A program made the position numbers and the translations under genes. The notes under the pieces are model-generated. The model had not been told where the DNA came from. It did not search any database and worked only from the letters and a program-made list of their open reading frames with translations. A DNA stretch of 11,279 bases from an uncultured Oscillospiraceae bacterium (GTDB lineage Bacteria > Bacillota > Clostridia > Oscillospirales > Ruminococcaceae): assembly GCA_900547455.1 (NCBI GenBank), contig URGV01000054.1:1-11279 (forward strand), read 5' to 3'. Below, in pieces: positions 1-5,517 of the stretch. Within the stretch, counting starts at the first letter, position 1. Every line of letters starts with the position of its first letter.

Positions 1-169
1 TCCTTTCGTCGTGAAACGAAAGGAACCCCGGGTGTGGGCCGGGTAGGCCCACTCATGGGGAGGAGCGAGGAGCCAAGTCTGACGACTTGCTCCCGGAGGG
101 GCGCAGCCCCTCCTCGCATCGGTGGGTGCAGGGACTATGTCCTTGCAGAAATCCCTGGCCCCTGCACTC
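1..169. repeat. Cluster of five inverted repeats (possible dispersed intergenic element)
   Basis: This gene-free stretch is almost entirely made of short inverted repeats. I can pair 1-9 with 16-24 (TCCTTTCGT/ACGAAAGGA, perfect). I can pair 34-40 with 46-52 (GTGGGCC/GGCCCAC, perfect). 69-79 pairs with 84-93 (GGAGC and AAGTC arms, one bulged C at 74, loop TGAC). 95-102 pairs with 106-113 (GGAGGGGC/GCCCCTCC, perfect, loop GCA). 124-133 pairs with 160-169 (10 bp with one G-T pair), and a nested pairing GGGAC/GTCCT lies inside it. No hairpin is followed by a clean T-run, so a simple terminator for an upstream gene is not obvious, though 1-24 could be the tail of one. I do not recognise a named RNA family. 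The 170-230 remainder holds only the ribosome binding site of the next gene and an A6/T6 stretch near 201-215. Confidence 0.6.
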
Positions 170-230
170 ATAAACCCCGCCCCTCCCCCATATACATGTC
201 AAAAAAGCCTTTTTTAAGGAGGGAGCCTGT

Positions 231-1421
231 ATGAAAAAAATCGGAAAGATGCGCCTGCGGCTCTGCGCGCTGGGTCTGGCCCTCTGCCTGCTGGCCGCGA
301 GCAGCATCCCCGCCTTTGCCGAGGAGGAAAAGCGACAGGTCGCGATGAGCTTCACCGCAAAATCTGTCCTGTTGATGGAACAGCAAACCGGCCAGCTGCT
401 CTTTGAGCAGAACGCCCGGGAGGCGTTGGCCCCGGCGTCGCTGACCAAGCTGATGGACCTGCTGCTCATCTTTGAGGCGCTGGAGGATGGGACGCTCACC
501 ATGGATCAGACCCTCACCTGCTCGGCCTACGCCAAGACGATGGGCGGGTCGGAGATCTGGCTCAAAGAGGGCGAGCAGATGACGGTGGAGGACCTGCTCA
601 AGGCGCTGATTGTCGCCAGCGCCAACGATGCGGCGGTCGTCTTTGCCGAGGCTCTGGCCGCCACCGAGGAGGCCTTTGTGCAGCGCATGAACGACAAGGC
701 GCAGGAGCTGGGGCTTGTCAACACCCACTATGTCAACTGCACCGGCTTTGACGAGGACGGCCACTACACCTGCGCGCAGGACGTGGCGGCGCTGGCGCGG
801 GAGCTGATGGTGCGCTACGGCGAGCAGATCATCCCCTTCTCCACCATCTGGATGGACAGCCTGCGCGGCGGTCAGACCGAGCTTGTCAACACCAACCGCC
901 TGGTCCGCTTTTACGACGGAACCACCGGGCTGAAAACCGGCACCACCGACGCGGCGGGACATTGTCTGTGCGCCACCGCCACCCGGGACGGGATGGACCT
1001 GATCGCGGTGGTCATGGGCTGCAAGGACAGCGACACCCGCTTTGAGCAGACAAAGCAGCTGCTCGACTACGGCTTTTCCAGCTTCATGATCTATCAGCCG
1101 CAGCAGGAAGAGGTGCAGGCGCAGCTGACGCCGGTGCCGGTGGTTTGCGGCGCGCAGACCGAGGTGCTCCCTCAGATTGGAGAGCTGCCCAAAGCGGTGG
1201 TGCGCCGCGATGAGGCGGAAGAAATCGAGGTGGCAGTCGAGCTTGTCCCCGAGCTACAGGCCCCAGTGCTGCAGGGGGACAGCATCGGCACGGTGAGCCT
1301 GATTCGACAAGGGGAGACGCTCAGCCAGGAGCCGCTCACCGCCTCCCAGACGGTGGAGCGGATGACCTTTGCAAAGAGCCTGAAAGCCCTGCTGCAGGGG
1401 CTTGTGCAGGTGCAGGGGTAG
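231..1421 (+). CDS. dacF: D-alanyl-D-alanine carboxypeptidase (PBP5/DacF family, penicillin-binding protein)
   Basis: This is a serine-type DD-carboxypeptidase that removes the terminal D-Ala of peptidoglycan stem pentapeptides outside the membrane, and it should be a penicillin target. All three family motifs are present: S70-L-T-K73 with the nucleophilic serine, S130-A-N132, and K235-T-G237. Residues 1-30 form a signal peptide with a basic start (MKKIGKMR), a Leu/Ala/Cys core and a likely cleavage after AFA. Residues from about 265 fit the PBP5-type C-terminal domain, and the last 20 residues (RMTFAKSLKALLQ...) could form a membrane-associated amphipathic helix. The 396-residue length is normal. 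The start is supported by AAGGAGG at 216-222, 8 nt from ATG. I see no convincing promoter directly upstream. The symbol is by family resemblance: a spoIIA operon, the usual Bacillus dacF partner, is not next door, so another paralogue name is possible. Confidence 0.93.
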   Translation: MKKIGKMRLRLCALGLALCLLAASSIPAFAEEEKRQVAMSFTAKSVLLMEQQTGQLLFEQNAREALAPASLTKLMDLLLIFEALEDGTLTMDQTLTCSAYAKTMGGSEIWLKEGEQMTVEDLLKALIVASANDAAVVFAEALAATEEAFVQRMNDKAQELGLVNTHYVNCTGFDEDGHYTCAQDVAALARELMVRYGEQIIPFSTIWMDSLRGGQTELVNTNRLVRFYDGTTGLKTGTTDAAGHCLCATATRDGMDLIAVVMGCKDSDTRFEQTKQLLDYGFSSFMIYQPQQEEVQAQLTPVPVVCGAQTEVLPQIGELPKAVVRRDEAEEIEVAVELVPELQAPVLQGDSIGTVSLIRQGETLSQEPLTASQTVERMTFAKSLKALLQGLVQVQG

Positions 1422-1495
1422 CCCCAAAAGCGGGCTTTGCGCACAAAAATTTCCGCTTTCGGGGCGAAAGGCTGCTTTTTAACCAAAACAGCCTT
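1421..1495 (+). terminator. Overlapping inverted repeats after the carboxypeptidase gene, possible terminator
   Basis: A long stem pairs 1421-1433 (GCCCCAAAAGCGG) with 1453-1465 (CCGCTTTCGGGGC). It has 13 positions, one A-C mismatch and a 19-nt loop, and it begins on the last base of the stop codon. Two other pairings use nearby bases: CTTTCG/CGAAAG at 1456-1461/1465-1470, which excludes the long stem, and AAGGCTG/CAGCCTT at 1468-1474/1489-1495. A T-run lies at 1476-1480, 10 nt after the long stem but only 5 nt after the short one. Termination of the carboxypeptidase transcript is likely, but which stem acts is unclear. Confidence 0.45.
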
Positions 1496-1522
1496 GCAAA
1501 ATGAGGAGAAATAATGTAAAAT
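1494..1522 (+). promoter_or_regulatory. Predicted sigma-A-type promoter of pgi
   Basis: The -35 box TTGCAA (1494-1499) and the -10 box TAAAAT (1517-1522) are separated by 17 bp. The stretch is A+T-rich compared with flanking genes. The predicted start near 1529 gives a leader of about 70 nt before the pgi ATG. The -35 box overlaps the last inverted-repeat arm of the upstream block. Confidence 0.55.
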
Positions 1523-1585
1523 AACTATATCACCAGAGATAGAATGTTTCTCAAAACAGGAAAGACACAAAGCAGGAGAAACCGA

Positions 1586-1592
1586 AAGGAAG
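1586..1592 (+). promoter_or_regulatory. Ribosome binding site that sets the pgi start
   Basis: AAGGAAG lies 8 nt before the ATG at 1601. The in-frame upstream ATG at 1544 has no comparable site and would add 19 basic, low-complexity residues ([19 protein letters not shown]) that are not typical of the family, so 1601 is preferred. Confidence 0.75.
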
Positions 1593-1600
1593 TGTCGGCT

Positions 1601-2935
1601 ATGGCTGTAACGCTCAACGCAAAATATCTGGAACCCTTTGTTCATGAAGGGGAGCTTCAGGCAATCCTTCCCCAGGTGGAGGCGGCGCACCGCACCATCC
1701 ACGAAAAATCCGGTCCCGGAAACGATTTTCTCGGCTGGCTGGATCTGCCGGTCAACTACGACCGGGAGGAATTTGACAGGATTTTAAAGGCGGCGCAGAA
1801 GATTCGCAGCCACTCGCAGGTGCTGGTTGTCATCGGCATCGGCGGCAGCTATCTGGGCGCGCGGGCGGCAATCGAGCTCTTGCATTCCCAGCTGTACAAC
1901 AATCTGGGGGACGGGCCGCAGATCTATTTTGCGGGCAACAGCATCAGCCCGACCTACCTCAATCAGGTCATCAGGCTGTGCGAGGGCAAGGACTTCTCGA
2001 TCAACGTCATCTCCAAGTCCGGCACCACCACCGAGCCGGCGCTGGCCTTCCGCATCTTCCGCGACCTGGCCATCAAAAAGTATGGCCGCGAGGGCGCGAA
2101 GGAGCGCATCTTCTGCACCACCGACAAGGCCAAAGGCACCTTGAAGCAGCTGGCGGACGAGGAAGGGTATGAGACCTTTGTCATCCCGGACGACGTCGGC
2201 GGACGCTATTCGGTGCTGACCGCGGTGGGACTGCTGCCGATTGCGGTGTCCGGTTCGGACATCGCCAAGCTCATGGAGGGCGCAGCCAAGGCAAGGGAGG
2301 ATTTGAGTGTCTGCGACCTTGACAAAAACGACTGCTACCGCTATGCGGCGCTGCGCAACATCCTGTACCGCAAGGGCAAGGCCATCGAGATTCTGGTCAG
2401 CTATGAGCCGGCTTTCTCGATGATGGCCGAGTGGTATAAACAGCTCTTTGGTGAGAGCGAAGGCAAGGACAACAAGGGCATCTACCCCTCGTCGGCAATC
2501 TTTTCCACCGACCTGCACTCGATGGGACAGTTTATCCAGGAAGGCTCCCGCATCCTGTTCGAGACGGTTGTGGATATTGCGGCTCCGCAGCAGGACCTGT
2601 ACATCCAGCCCGACCCGAACAACTTCGACGGACTCAACTTTCTGTCCGATCAGAATATGTCGGTGGTCAACCGCAAGGCGATGCAGGGCACCATCCTGGC
2701 GCACACCGAGGGCGGCGTCCCCAACATGGTGCTGCAGCTTCCCGCCATCAACGAGGAGGAGCTGGGGTATCTGATCTACTTCTTTGAGAAAGCCTGCGCA
2801 CTGTCCGGATACCTGTTGGCGGTCAACCCCTTTAACCAGCCGGGTGTGGAAAGCTACAAGAAAAACATGTTCGCCCTGCTGGGCAAACCGGGCTATGAGG
2901 ACCAAAAACAGGCGCTGGAAGCGCGGTTGAAATAA
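1601..2935 (+). CDS. pgi: Glucose-6-phosphate isomerase
   Basis: This cytosolic enzyme interconverts glucose 6-phosphate and fructose 6-phosphate in glycolysis and gluconeogenesis. From the ATG at 1601 the protein has 444 residues, the short form usual in Firmicutes. Visible signatures are the sugar-phosphate binding loop S138-K-S-G-T-T-T-E145, the family signature around G200-G-R-Y-S204, the GESEGKD segment with E285, DLHSMGQ with H306, and PGVESYK with K420. The spacings E285-H306-K420 match the catalytic Glu/His/Lys set that I recall for the Bacillus-type enzyme (290/311/425), displaced by exactly five residues, so the active site looks complete. The gene has its own predicted promoter and ends 43 nt before the next gene on the same strand. 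That neighbour is likely co-transcribed because no terminator separates them. Confidence 0.97.
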   Translation: MAVTLNAKYLEPFVHEGELQAILPQVEAAHRTIHEKSGPGNDFLGWLDLPVNYDREEFDRILKAAQKIRSHSQVLVVIGIGGSYLGARAAIELLHSQLYNNLGDGPQIYFAGNSISPTYLNQVIRLCEGKDFSINVISKSGTTTEPALAFRIFRDLAIKKYGREGAKERIFCTTDKAKGTLKQLADEEGYETFVIPDDVGGRYSVLTAVGLLPIAVSGSDIAKLMEGAAKAREDLSVCDLDKNDCYRYAALRNILYRKGKAIEILVSYEPAFSMMAEWYKQLFGESEGKDNKGIYPSSAIFSTDLHSMGQFIQEGSRILFETVVDIAAPQQDLYIQPDPNNFDGLNFLSDQNMSVVNRKAMQGTILAHTEGGVPNMVLQLPAINEEELGYLIYFFEKACALSGYLLAVNPFNQPGVESYKKNMFALLGKPGYEDQKQALEARLK

Positions 2936-2978
2936 AAAGCAAAGATTCCAATAAAATATATCCAGGGAGGAATTTTCA

Positions 2979-3401
2979 ATGATTAAACTGATCGTAGGAA
3001 CAAAAGGCACCGGCAAAACCAAAACCCTCATCGACATGGCCAGAAAAGCAGCGGAGGAGTCCAAGGGCAACGTTGTCTGCGTAGAGAAGGGCGACAAGCT
3101 GGCTCACGAGCTGCCCAACGCCGTTCGTCTGGTCAACAGCGAAGAATATGACATCAGAGGCTTTGCAAACCTGTACGGCTTCCTGGCTGGTTTCCTGGCC
3201 GGCAACTACGACATCACCCACCTGTTTGTCGACGGCACCTTCAAGATCGGCAAGGTTGGCGATGTGGAGAAGGATTACGAAGGCTTTGCAGCGATGATTC
3301 AGAAGCTGGCTAAGGTTCAGAGCGACGCGCAGATCATCTTCACCGTCTCCTGCGACGAGGCTGACCTGCCGGTAACCGTCAAAGATTACATCGTAAAATA
3401 A
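2979..3401 (+). CDS. Small P-loop ATP-binding protein of unknown function
   Basis: This 140-residue protein starts with a Walker A loop, G7-T-K-G-T-G-K-T14, only six residues from the N-terminus. A Walker B-like strand follows, THLFVD with D85, and then another hydrophobic strand, QIIFTVS (118-124), as expected for a minimal P-loop NTPase core. There is no signal peptide, membrane segment or extra domain. It resembles a family common in Clostridia that databases list only as ATP-binding protein, or loosely and wrongly as PilT-like; I know of no assigned role. The start is firm: GGGAGGAA at 2965-2972, with GGAGG 8 nt from ATG. It follows pgi by 43 nt and ends just before a strong terminator, so it is probably the last gene of a pgi unit, though a weak promoter in the gap cannot be excluded. 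Possible roles include nucleotide sensing or a partner ATPase; neither is shown by the sequence. Confidence 0.85.
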   Translation: MIKLIVGTKGTGKTKTLIDMARKAAEESKGNVVCVEKGDKLAHELPNAVRLVNSEEYDIRGFANLYGFLAGFLAGNYDITHLFVDGTFKIGKVGDVEKDYEGFAAMIQKLAKVQSDAQIIFTVSCDEADLPVTVKDYIVK

Positions 3402-3410
3402 GGGCAAATT

Positions 3411-3451
3411 AAAAAAACAGGTTCGCGTGATTTTCGCGGGCCTGTTTTTTT
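3411..3451 (+). terminator. Intrinsic terminator of the pgi/P-loop unit
   Basis: A 17-bp stem pairs 3411-3427 with 3435-3451 around the 7-nt loop TGATTTT. The arms are AAAAAAACAGGTTCGCG and CGCGGGCCTGTTTTTTT, pairing throughout with two G-U pairs in the + strand RNA. The 3' arm ends in seven T. It starts 9 nt after the stop codon. Confidence 0.9.
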
Positions 3452-3460
3452 GACCGCAAG

Positions 3461-3492
3461 AAAAAATCCCCCCGGCAAAAATGCCGGAGGGA
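3461..3492 (-). terminator. Intrinsic terminator of ddh
   Basis: Read on the minus strand, TCCCTCCGGC (3492-3483) pairs with GCCGGGGGGA (3476-3467) in a 10-bp stem with one G-U pair and loop ATTTTT, followed by six T (3466-3461). It begins 17 nt after the ddh stop codon and lies tail to tail with the plus-strand terminator. Confidence 0.88.
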
Positions 3493-3509
3493 AGGGGTTT
3501 GTGCAAAGA

Positions 3510-4412
3510 TTAAACCAGGCGGCGAATCTTTTCTTCCAGGGTGCCCGGAAGCAGGTCCATCACCGGAAGCTGCGGCATGACGTAGCAGCCCGGAGCCTGG
3601 TGCATCGCTGCGCGCGCGCAGGCGACCATGATCTGGGAGGTCAGCGCGGGGTTGTTGATCTTCATGTTGAACTCGAACAGCTGGTTCTGGGTCTGGCCGG
3701 AGACGCCCTTGCGGACCAGGTTGACGCCGTGACCCTTGTCCATCAGCGCGTCCACCGAAGGAACGGCAAAGACGTGGGTTTCGTCGTGGCAGAAGTAGTC
3801 GTCCTCCAGGATGGAGCGTTTGACCTGCTCAAAGTCATAGCCCTCCTCCAGCTCGATGTAGACGTTTCTTCTGTGGATGCCGGTTCCCAGCGGAATGGTC
3901 ATCGACAGCGCGTCCCTGACGCCCGGCTTGCCCTTGGCGGCAACCGAGTGGCCCATGCTCATGCCGGGGCCGAAGTTGGTGTCGGTGATGCCTTTGGGGG
4001 CGCAGGCCTCCAGCAGGGTGCGGACCACCGAGTCGGAACCCGGGTCCCAGCCGGCGGAGATGACCGAAACCGCGCCGGTGACCTTGGCGGCCTTGTCCAG
4101 CGCGCAGTGCAGCTCCCAGATCTGGGTGTGGATGTCAAAGCTGTCCACGGTGTTGATGCCTTTGGCCAGATACTGCTTTGCGTTTTCCTCTACCGAGCGG
4201 GTCGGCAGGCACAGCAGGGCAACCTGCGGCTTGACCGGCAGCTTGTCGACGTCGTCGACAACGGGGATGCCGGCAAGCTCCTTTGGCTGCTGCGCGCCGG
4301 CGTTGTGGCGAACCACGCCGACCAGCTCCATATCCTCAGCGGCCTCGACGGCCTGAAGGGCGTAATGTCCGATATTTCCATATCCGACAATGACTACTTT
4401 GGTTTTTTCCAT
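3510..4412 (-). CDS. ddh: meso-Diaminopimelate D-dehydrogenase
   Basis: This NADP-dependent enzyme reversibly aminates L-2-amino-6-oxopimelate (tetrahydrodipicolinate) to meso-diaminopimelate, a one-step route to the peptidoglycan cross-linking residue and lysine precursor. It acts in the cytosol. The 300-residue protein opens with a Rossmann dinucleotide-binding motif, G10-Y-G12-N-I-G15. The family segments SAGWDPG (W122-D-P-G125) and N146-F-G-P-G-M-S-M-G-H155 follow in the expected order. The length fits the shorter clostridial/Symbiobacterium-like group rather than the roughly 320-residue Corynebacterium enzyme; the subgroup is an inference from length. The start is supported by AAGGGA (4427-4422) 9 nt from ATG. 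The gene is monocistronic: it has its own promoter and a terminator 17 nt after the stop, and it is convergent with the pgi unit. Confidence 0.95.
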   Translation of the reverse strand: MEKTKVVIVGYGNIGHYALQAVEAAEDMELVGVVRHNAGAQQPKELAGIPVVDDVDKLPVKPQVALLCLPTRSVEENAKQYLAKGINTVDSFDIHTQIWELHCALDKAAKVTGAVSVISAGWDPGSDSVVRTLLEACAPKGITDTNFGPGMSMGHSVAAKGKPGVRDALSMTIPLGTGIHRRNVYIELEEGYDFEQVKRSILEDDYFCHDETHVFAVPSVDALMDKGHGVNLVRKGVSGQTQNQLFEFNMKINNPALTSQIMVACARAAMHQAPGCYVMPQLPVMDLLPGTLEEKIRRLV

Positions 4413-4445
4413 ACGATACAGTCCCTTCTATCATTTTATTACAAC

Positions 4446-4461
4446 AGGCTCCGAAGAACCT
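4446..4461 (-). other. 5' leader hairpin of ddh mRNA with UUCG tetraloop
   Basis: On the minus strand AGGTTC (4461-4456) pairs with GAGCCT (4451-4446), closing a TTCG loop on a C-G pair, the classic extra-stable tetraloop form. The predicted transcription start (about 4461) coincides with the first base of this hairpin, so it could cap the 5' end of the mRNA. There is no T-run, so it is not a terminator. Confidence 0.5.
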
Positions 4462-4467
4462 TTTTCA

Positions 4468-4496
4468 ATAGTACCATGCCGCGCGCCCCACGTCAA
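4468..4496 (-). promoter_or_regulatory. Predicted sigma-A-type promoter of ddh
   Basis: On the minus strand the -35 box TTGACG (4496-4491) and the -10 box TACTAT (4473-4468) are separated by exactly 17 bp. The predicted start lies near 4461, about 48 nt before the ddh ATG. Confidence 0.7.
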
Positions 4497-4557
4497 GCGA
4501 TGACAGGCTGCCGGAAAGGAAAGTTTTTGTCAAAGAGGGAAAGCTTCAAACAAGCGC

Positions 4558-4594
4558 AAAAAAAGAGAAAGGAAGATGCGGTCTTCCTTTCTCT
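4558..4594 (-). terminator. Intrinsic terminator of the HPr-like/Nudix unit
   Basis: A perfect 13-bp stem pairs 4594-4582 (AGAGAAAGGAAGA, minus strand) with 4576-4564 around a 5-nt loop. The minus strand then runs through seven T (4564-4558, the first belonging to the stem). The stem begins on the last base of the Nudix TGA stop codon, so there is no 3' untranslated spacer. Confidence 0.9.
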
Positions 4595-5121
4595 CATCGT
4601 CGAAGATGTTTGCGGAAGGGGTTGCCCCTGGGGATCTTTTCACGGTAGGTGGTGAAAAAGTTTTTGAGTGCGGGGTGCAATAGCCCCTCCCGCTCCATGC
4701 GGCGGTACTGCGACTGGCCCACCCAGCAGAAGTCCACAACCTCCTCCGGCTGCATCACAATCTCCCCCGGACCCACGTCGCGGCAGAGGATGAAGGTGTC
4801 CAGAAAGCTGTGCAGCCGCCGCTCCTGCCCGGCCAGAATCAGCTCCTGCGGCTGGACGGTCAGCCCGATCTCCTCGCGCGTTTCGCGCACGGCGGCGGTC
4901 AGGGTGTCCTCGCCGGCAATGGCCGAGCCGCCGGTGCAGGCCCACTTTAAGCCGAAGGGGATGTCGGGGTGGCGCTGGGTCAGCAGGACCTGTCCGCGGC
5001 TGTTGTAGACCCAGATGTTGACCACCAGGTGATAGTCTCCGTCGGCCAGCGGCTTGCCGCGCAGGTGGGTCCCCCGCTTTTTTTGACGATCGGCGTCATA
5101 GATGTCCCAATATTCCGCCAT
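4594..5121 (-). CDS. Nudix hydrolase (IDI/YfcD-like group)
   Basis: This 175-residue Nudix protein hydrolyses an unidentified substrate of the nucleoside-diphosphate-linked-X type. The Nudix box is complete in spacing: G65-x5-E71-x7-R79-E80-x2-E83-E84-x-G86-L87. Position 81 is Thr where a hydrophobic residue is usual; this is outside the metal ligands. The N-terminus (EYWDIYDADR, then RGKPLADGDYHLVV) and the phrase LLTQRHP match a common Firmicutes subgroup related to isopentenyl-diphosphate isomerase-like Nudix proteins. The subgroup is not informative about substrate, and I do not see evidence for true isomerase activity. The start is firm: AAAGGAGG at 5136-5129, 7 nt from ATG. It follows the HPr-like gene by 36 nt on the same strand with no terminator between them, so the two are likely one transcript. 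Confidence 0.92.
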   Translation of the reverse strand: MAEYWDIYDADRQKKRGTHLRGKPLADGDYHLVVNIWVYNSRGQVLLTQRHPDIPFGLKWACTGGSAIAGEDTLTAAVRETREEIGLTVQPQELILAGQERRLHSFLDTFILCRDVGPGEIVMQPEEVVDFCWVGQSQYRRMEREGLLHPALKNFFTTYREKIPRGNPFRKHLRR

Positions 5122-5157
5122 CCCCGTTCCTCCTTTCCGGTGCTGAGTGGATGGATT

Positions 5158-5391
5158 TTACTGCTGTACGATAAAAGGCTTAATCTCCGCGAGAAAATCT
5201 GCGCAGTCGTCCGAGTGGACTTCCATGGTGATCTCCTTGGAGAGGTCGAGGCTGAAGATGCCCATGATGGATTTTGCGTCGACGGCATACCGGCCGGAGA
5301 GAAGGTCCACGTCAAAGTCGTACTTGGCGACCGAGTTGACGAAGGCTTTGACATCGCTGATGGTCTTGAGCATGATTTTTTCCCGTTTCAT
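5158..5391 (-). CDS. HPr-like protein lacking the phosphorylatable histidine
   Basis: From the chosen ATG the protein has 77 residues, close to the HPr length. The segment D38-A-K-S41-I-M-G-I-F-S-L-D-L50 matches the HPr region around regulatory Ser46 (KSIMGVMSL in typical HPr), with S41 in the Ser46 position. The N-terminal region where HPr carries the catalytic His15 (G-[IV]-H-A-R-P) has no such motif: residues 10-30 read TISDVKAFVNSVAKYDFDVDL with no histidine. The only His is H59. It therefore cannot act as a normal PTS phosphocarrier. By analogy with Bacillus Crh it may be regulatory, possibly through S41, but that is inference. Related small proteins annotated as HPr family are common in Clostridia. 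The start at 5391 is set by AGAAGGAGAG (5407-5398), 8 nt away; an in-frame ATG at 5373 has a poorer site. Confidence 0.85.
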   Translation of the reverse strand: MKREKIMLKTISDVKAFVNSVAKYDFDVDLLSGRYAVDAKSIMGIFSLDLSKEITMEVHSDDCADFLAEIKPFIVQQ

Positions 5392-5397
5392 AAGAAT

Positions 5398-5407
5398 CTC
5401 TCCTTCT
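5398..5407 (-). promoter_or_regulatory. Ribosome binding site that sets the HPr-like start
   Basis: On the minus strand AGAAGGAGAG lies with its AAGGAG core (5405-5400) 8 nt before ATG 5391. A longer in-frame reading from ATG 5481 is excluded because that codon lies inside the -10 box of the gene's own promoter. Its bases CAGAAG (5408-5403) are complementary to CTTCTG (5426-5421) in the upstream leader hairpin. Confidence 0.8.
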
Positions 5408-5411
5408 GTCA

Positions 5412-5438
5412 TGCCACAAACAGAAGCTGTTTGCGGCA
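5412..5438 (-). other. Leader hairpin upstream of the HPr-like gene
   Basis: On the minus strand TGCCGCAAACAG (5438-5427) pairs with CTGTTTGTGGCA (5423-5412) in 12 bp with one G-U pair and a 3-nt loop. In the opposite strand the same position is an A-C mismatch, so the structure is optimal only in the HPr-like transcript. No T-run follows. It sits between the predicted start (about 5473) and the ribosome binding site. It could protect the 5' leader, serve as a protein-binding dyad, or take part in a switch with the ribosome binding site. Confidence 0.55.
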
Positions 5439-5458
5439 AAGAATTTGTCGAAAGACGG

Positions 5459-5487
5459 TTGTATTTATTGTTTAAATTCATTATAAT
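5459..5487 (+). promoter_or_regulatory. Predicted promoter of mtaB (divergent pair)
   Basis: The -35 box TTGTAT (5459-5464) and the consensus -10 box TATAAT (5482-5487) are separated by 17 bp. The predicted start near 5494 gives a leader of about 117 nt. The -10 box overlaps that of the minus-strand promoter. An alternative -10, TATAAC at 5495-5500, has a weaker -35 partner. Confidence 0.65.
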
Positions 5488-5508
5488 TTATTTGTATAAC
5501 ATTTTCAA
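5480..5508 (-). promoter_or_regulatory. Predicted promoter of the HPr-like/Nudix unit (divergent pair)
   Basis: On the minus strand the -35 box TTGAAA (5508-5503) and the -10 box TATAAT (5485-5480) are separated by exactly 17 bp. The two opposing -10 boxes together form the perfect palindrome ATTATAAT at 5480-5487. Confidence 0.75.
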
Positions 5509-5517
5509 TAGCTTTGT

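Noticed and set aside
1..169. CRISPR array or tRNA gene in the repeat-rich start region
   Set aside because: The repeats are different inverted repeats, not evenly spaced direct repeats, and no cloverleaf with a T-arm can be drawn.
168..196. Promoter for the carboxypeptidase gene using TATACA at 191-196
   Set aside because: The hexamer 16-18 bp upstream bears no resemblance to TTGACA, so the match is not better than chance.
34..234. A 66-codon plus-strand open frame in the hairpin-rich start region
   Set aside because: It runs through the inverted repeats, has Arg/Pro-rich composition, no ribosome binding site, and overlaps the start of the carboxypeptidase gene.
168..962. A 264-codon minus-strand open frame opposite the carboxypeptidase gene
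   Set aside because: Antisense of a gene with all three penicillin-binding motifs; no domain seen.
1544..1600. Upstream in-frame start for pgi
   Set aside because: No Shine-Dalgarno sequence precedes it and the extra 19 residues do not fit the family; ATG 1601 has AAGGAAG at 8 nt.
2926..2955. Separate promoter for the P-loop gene (TTGAAA at the end of pgi with TAAAAT downstream)
   Set aside because: The spacing is about 19 bp and the -10 is weak; co-transcription with pgi is the simpler reading.
1784..3097. A 437-codon minus-strand open frame opposite pgi and the start of the P-loop gene
   Set aside because: Antisense shadow of well-supported genes with no domain and no suitable ribosome binding site.
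3450..4655. A 401-codon plus-strand open frame across ddh and into the Nudix gene
   Set aside because: It begins between the two terminators and runs antisense to ddh, whose motifs, promoter and ribosome binding site are all in place.
5392..5481. Longer 107-residue version of the HPr-like protein starting at 5481
   Set aside because: That ATG lies within the -10 box of the gene's own predicted promoter, and the strong ribosome binding site is at 5407-5398.
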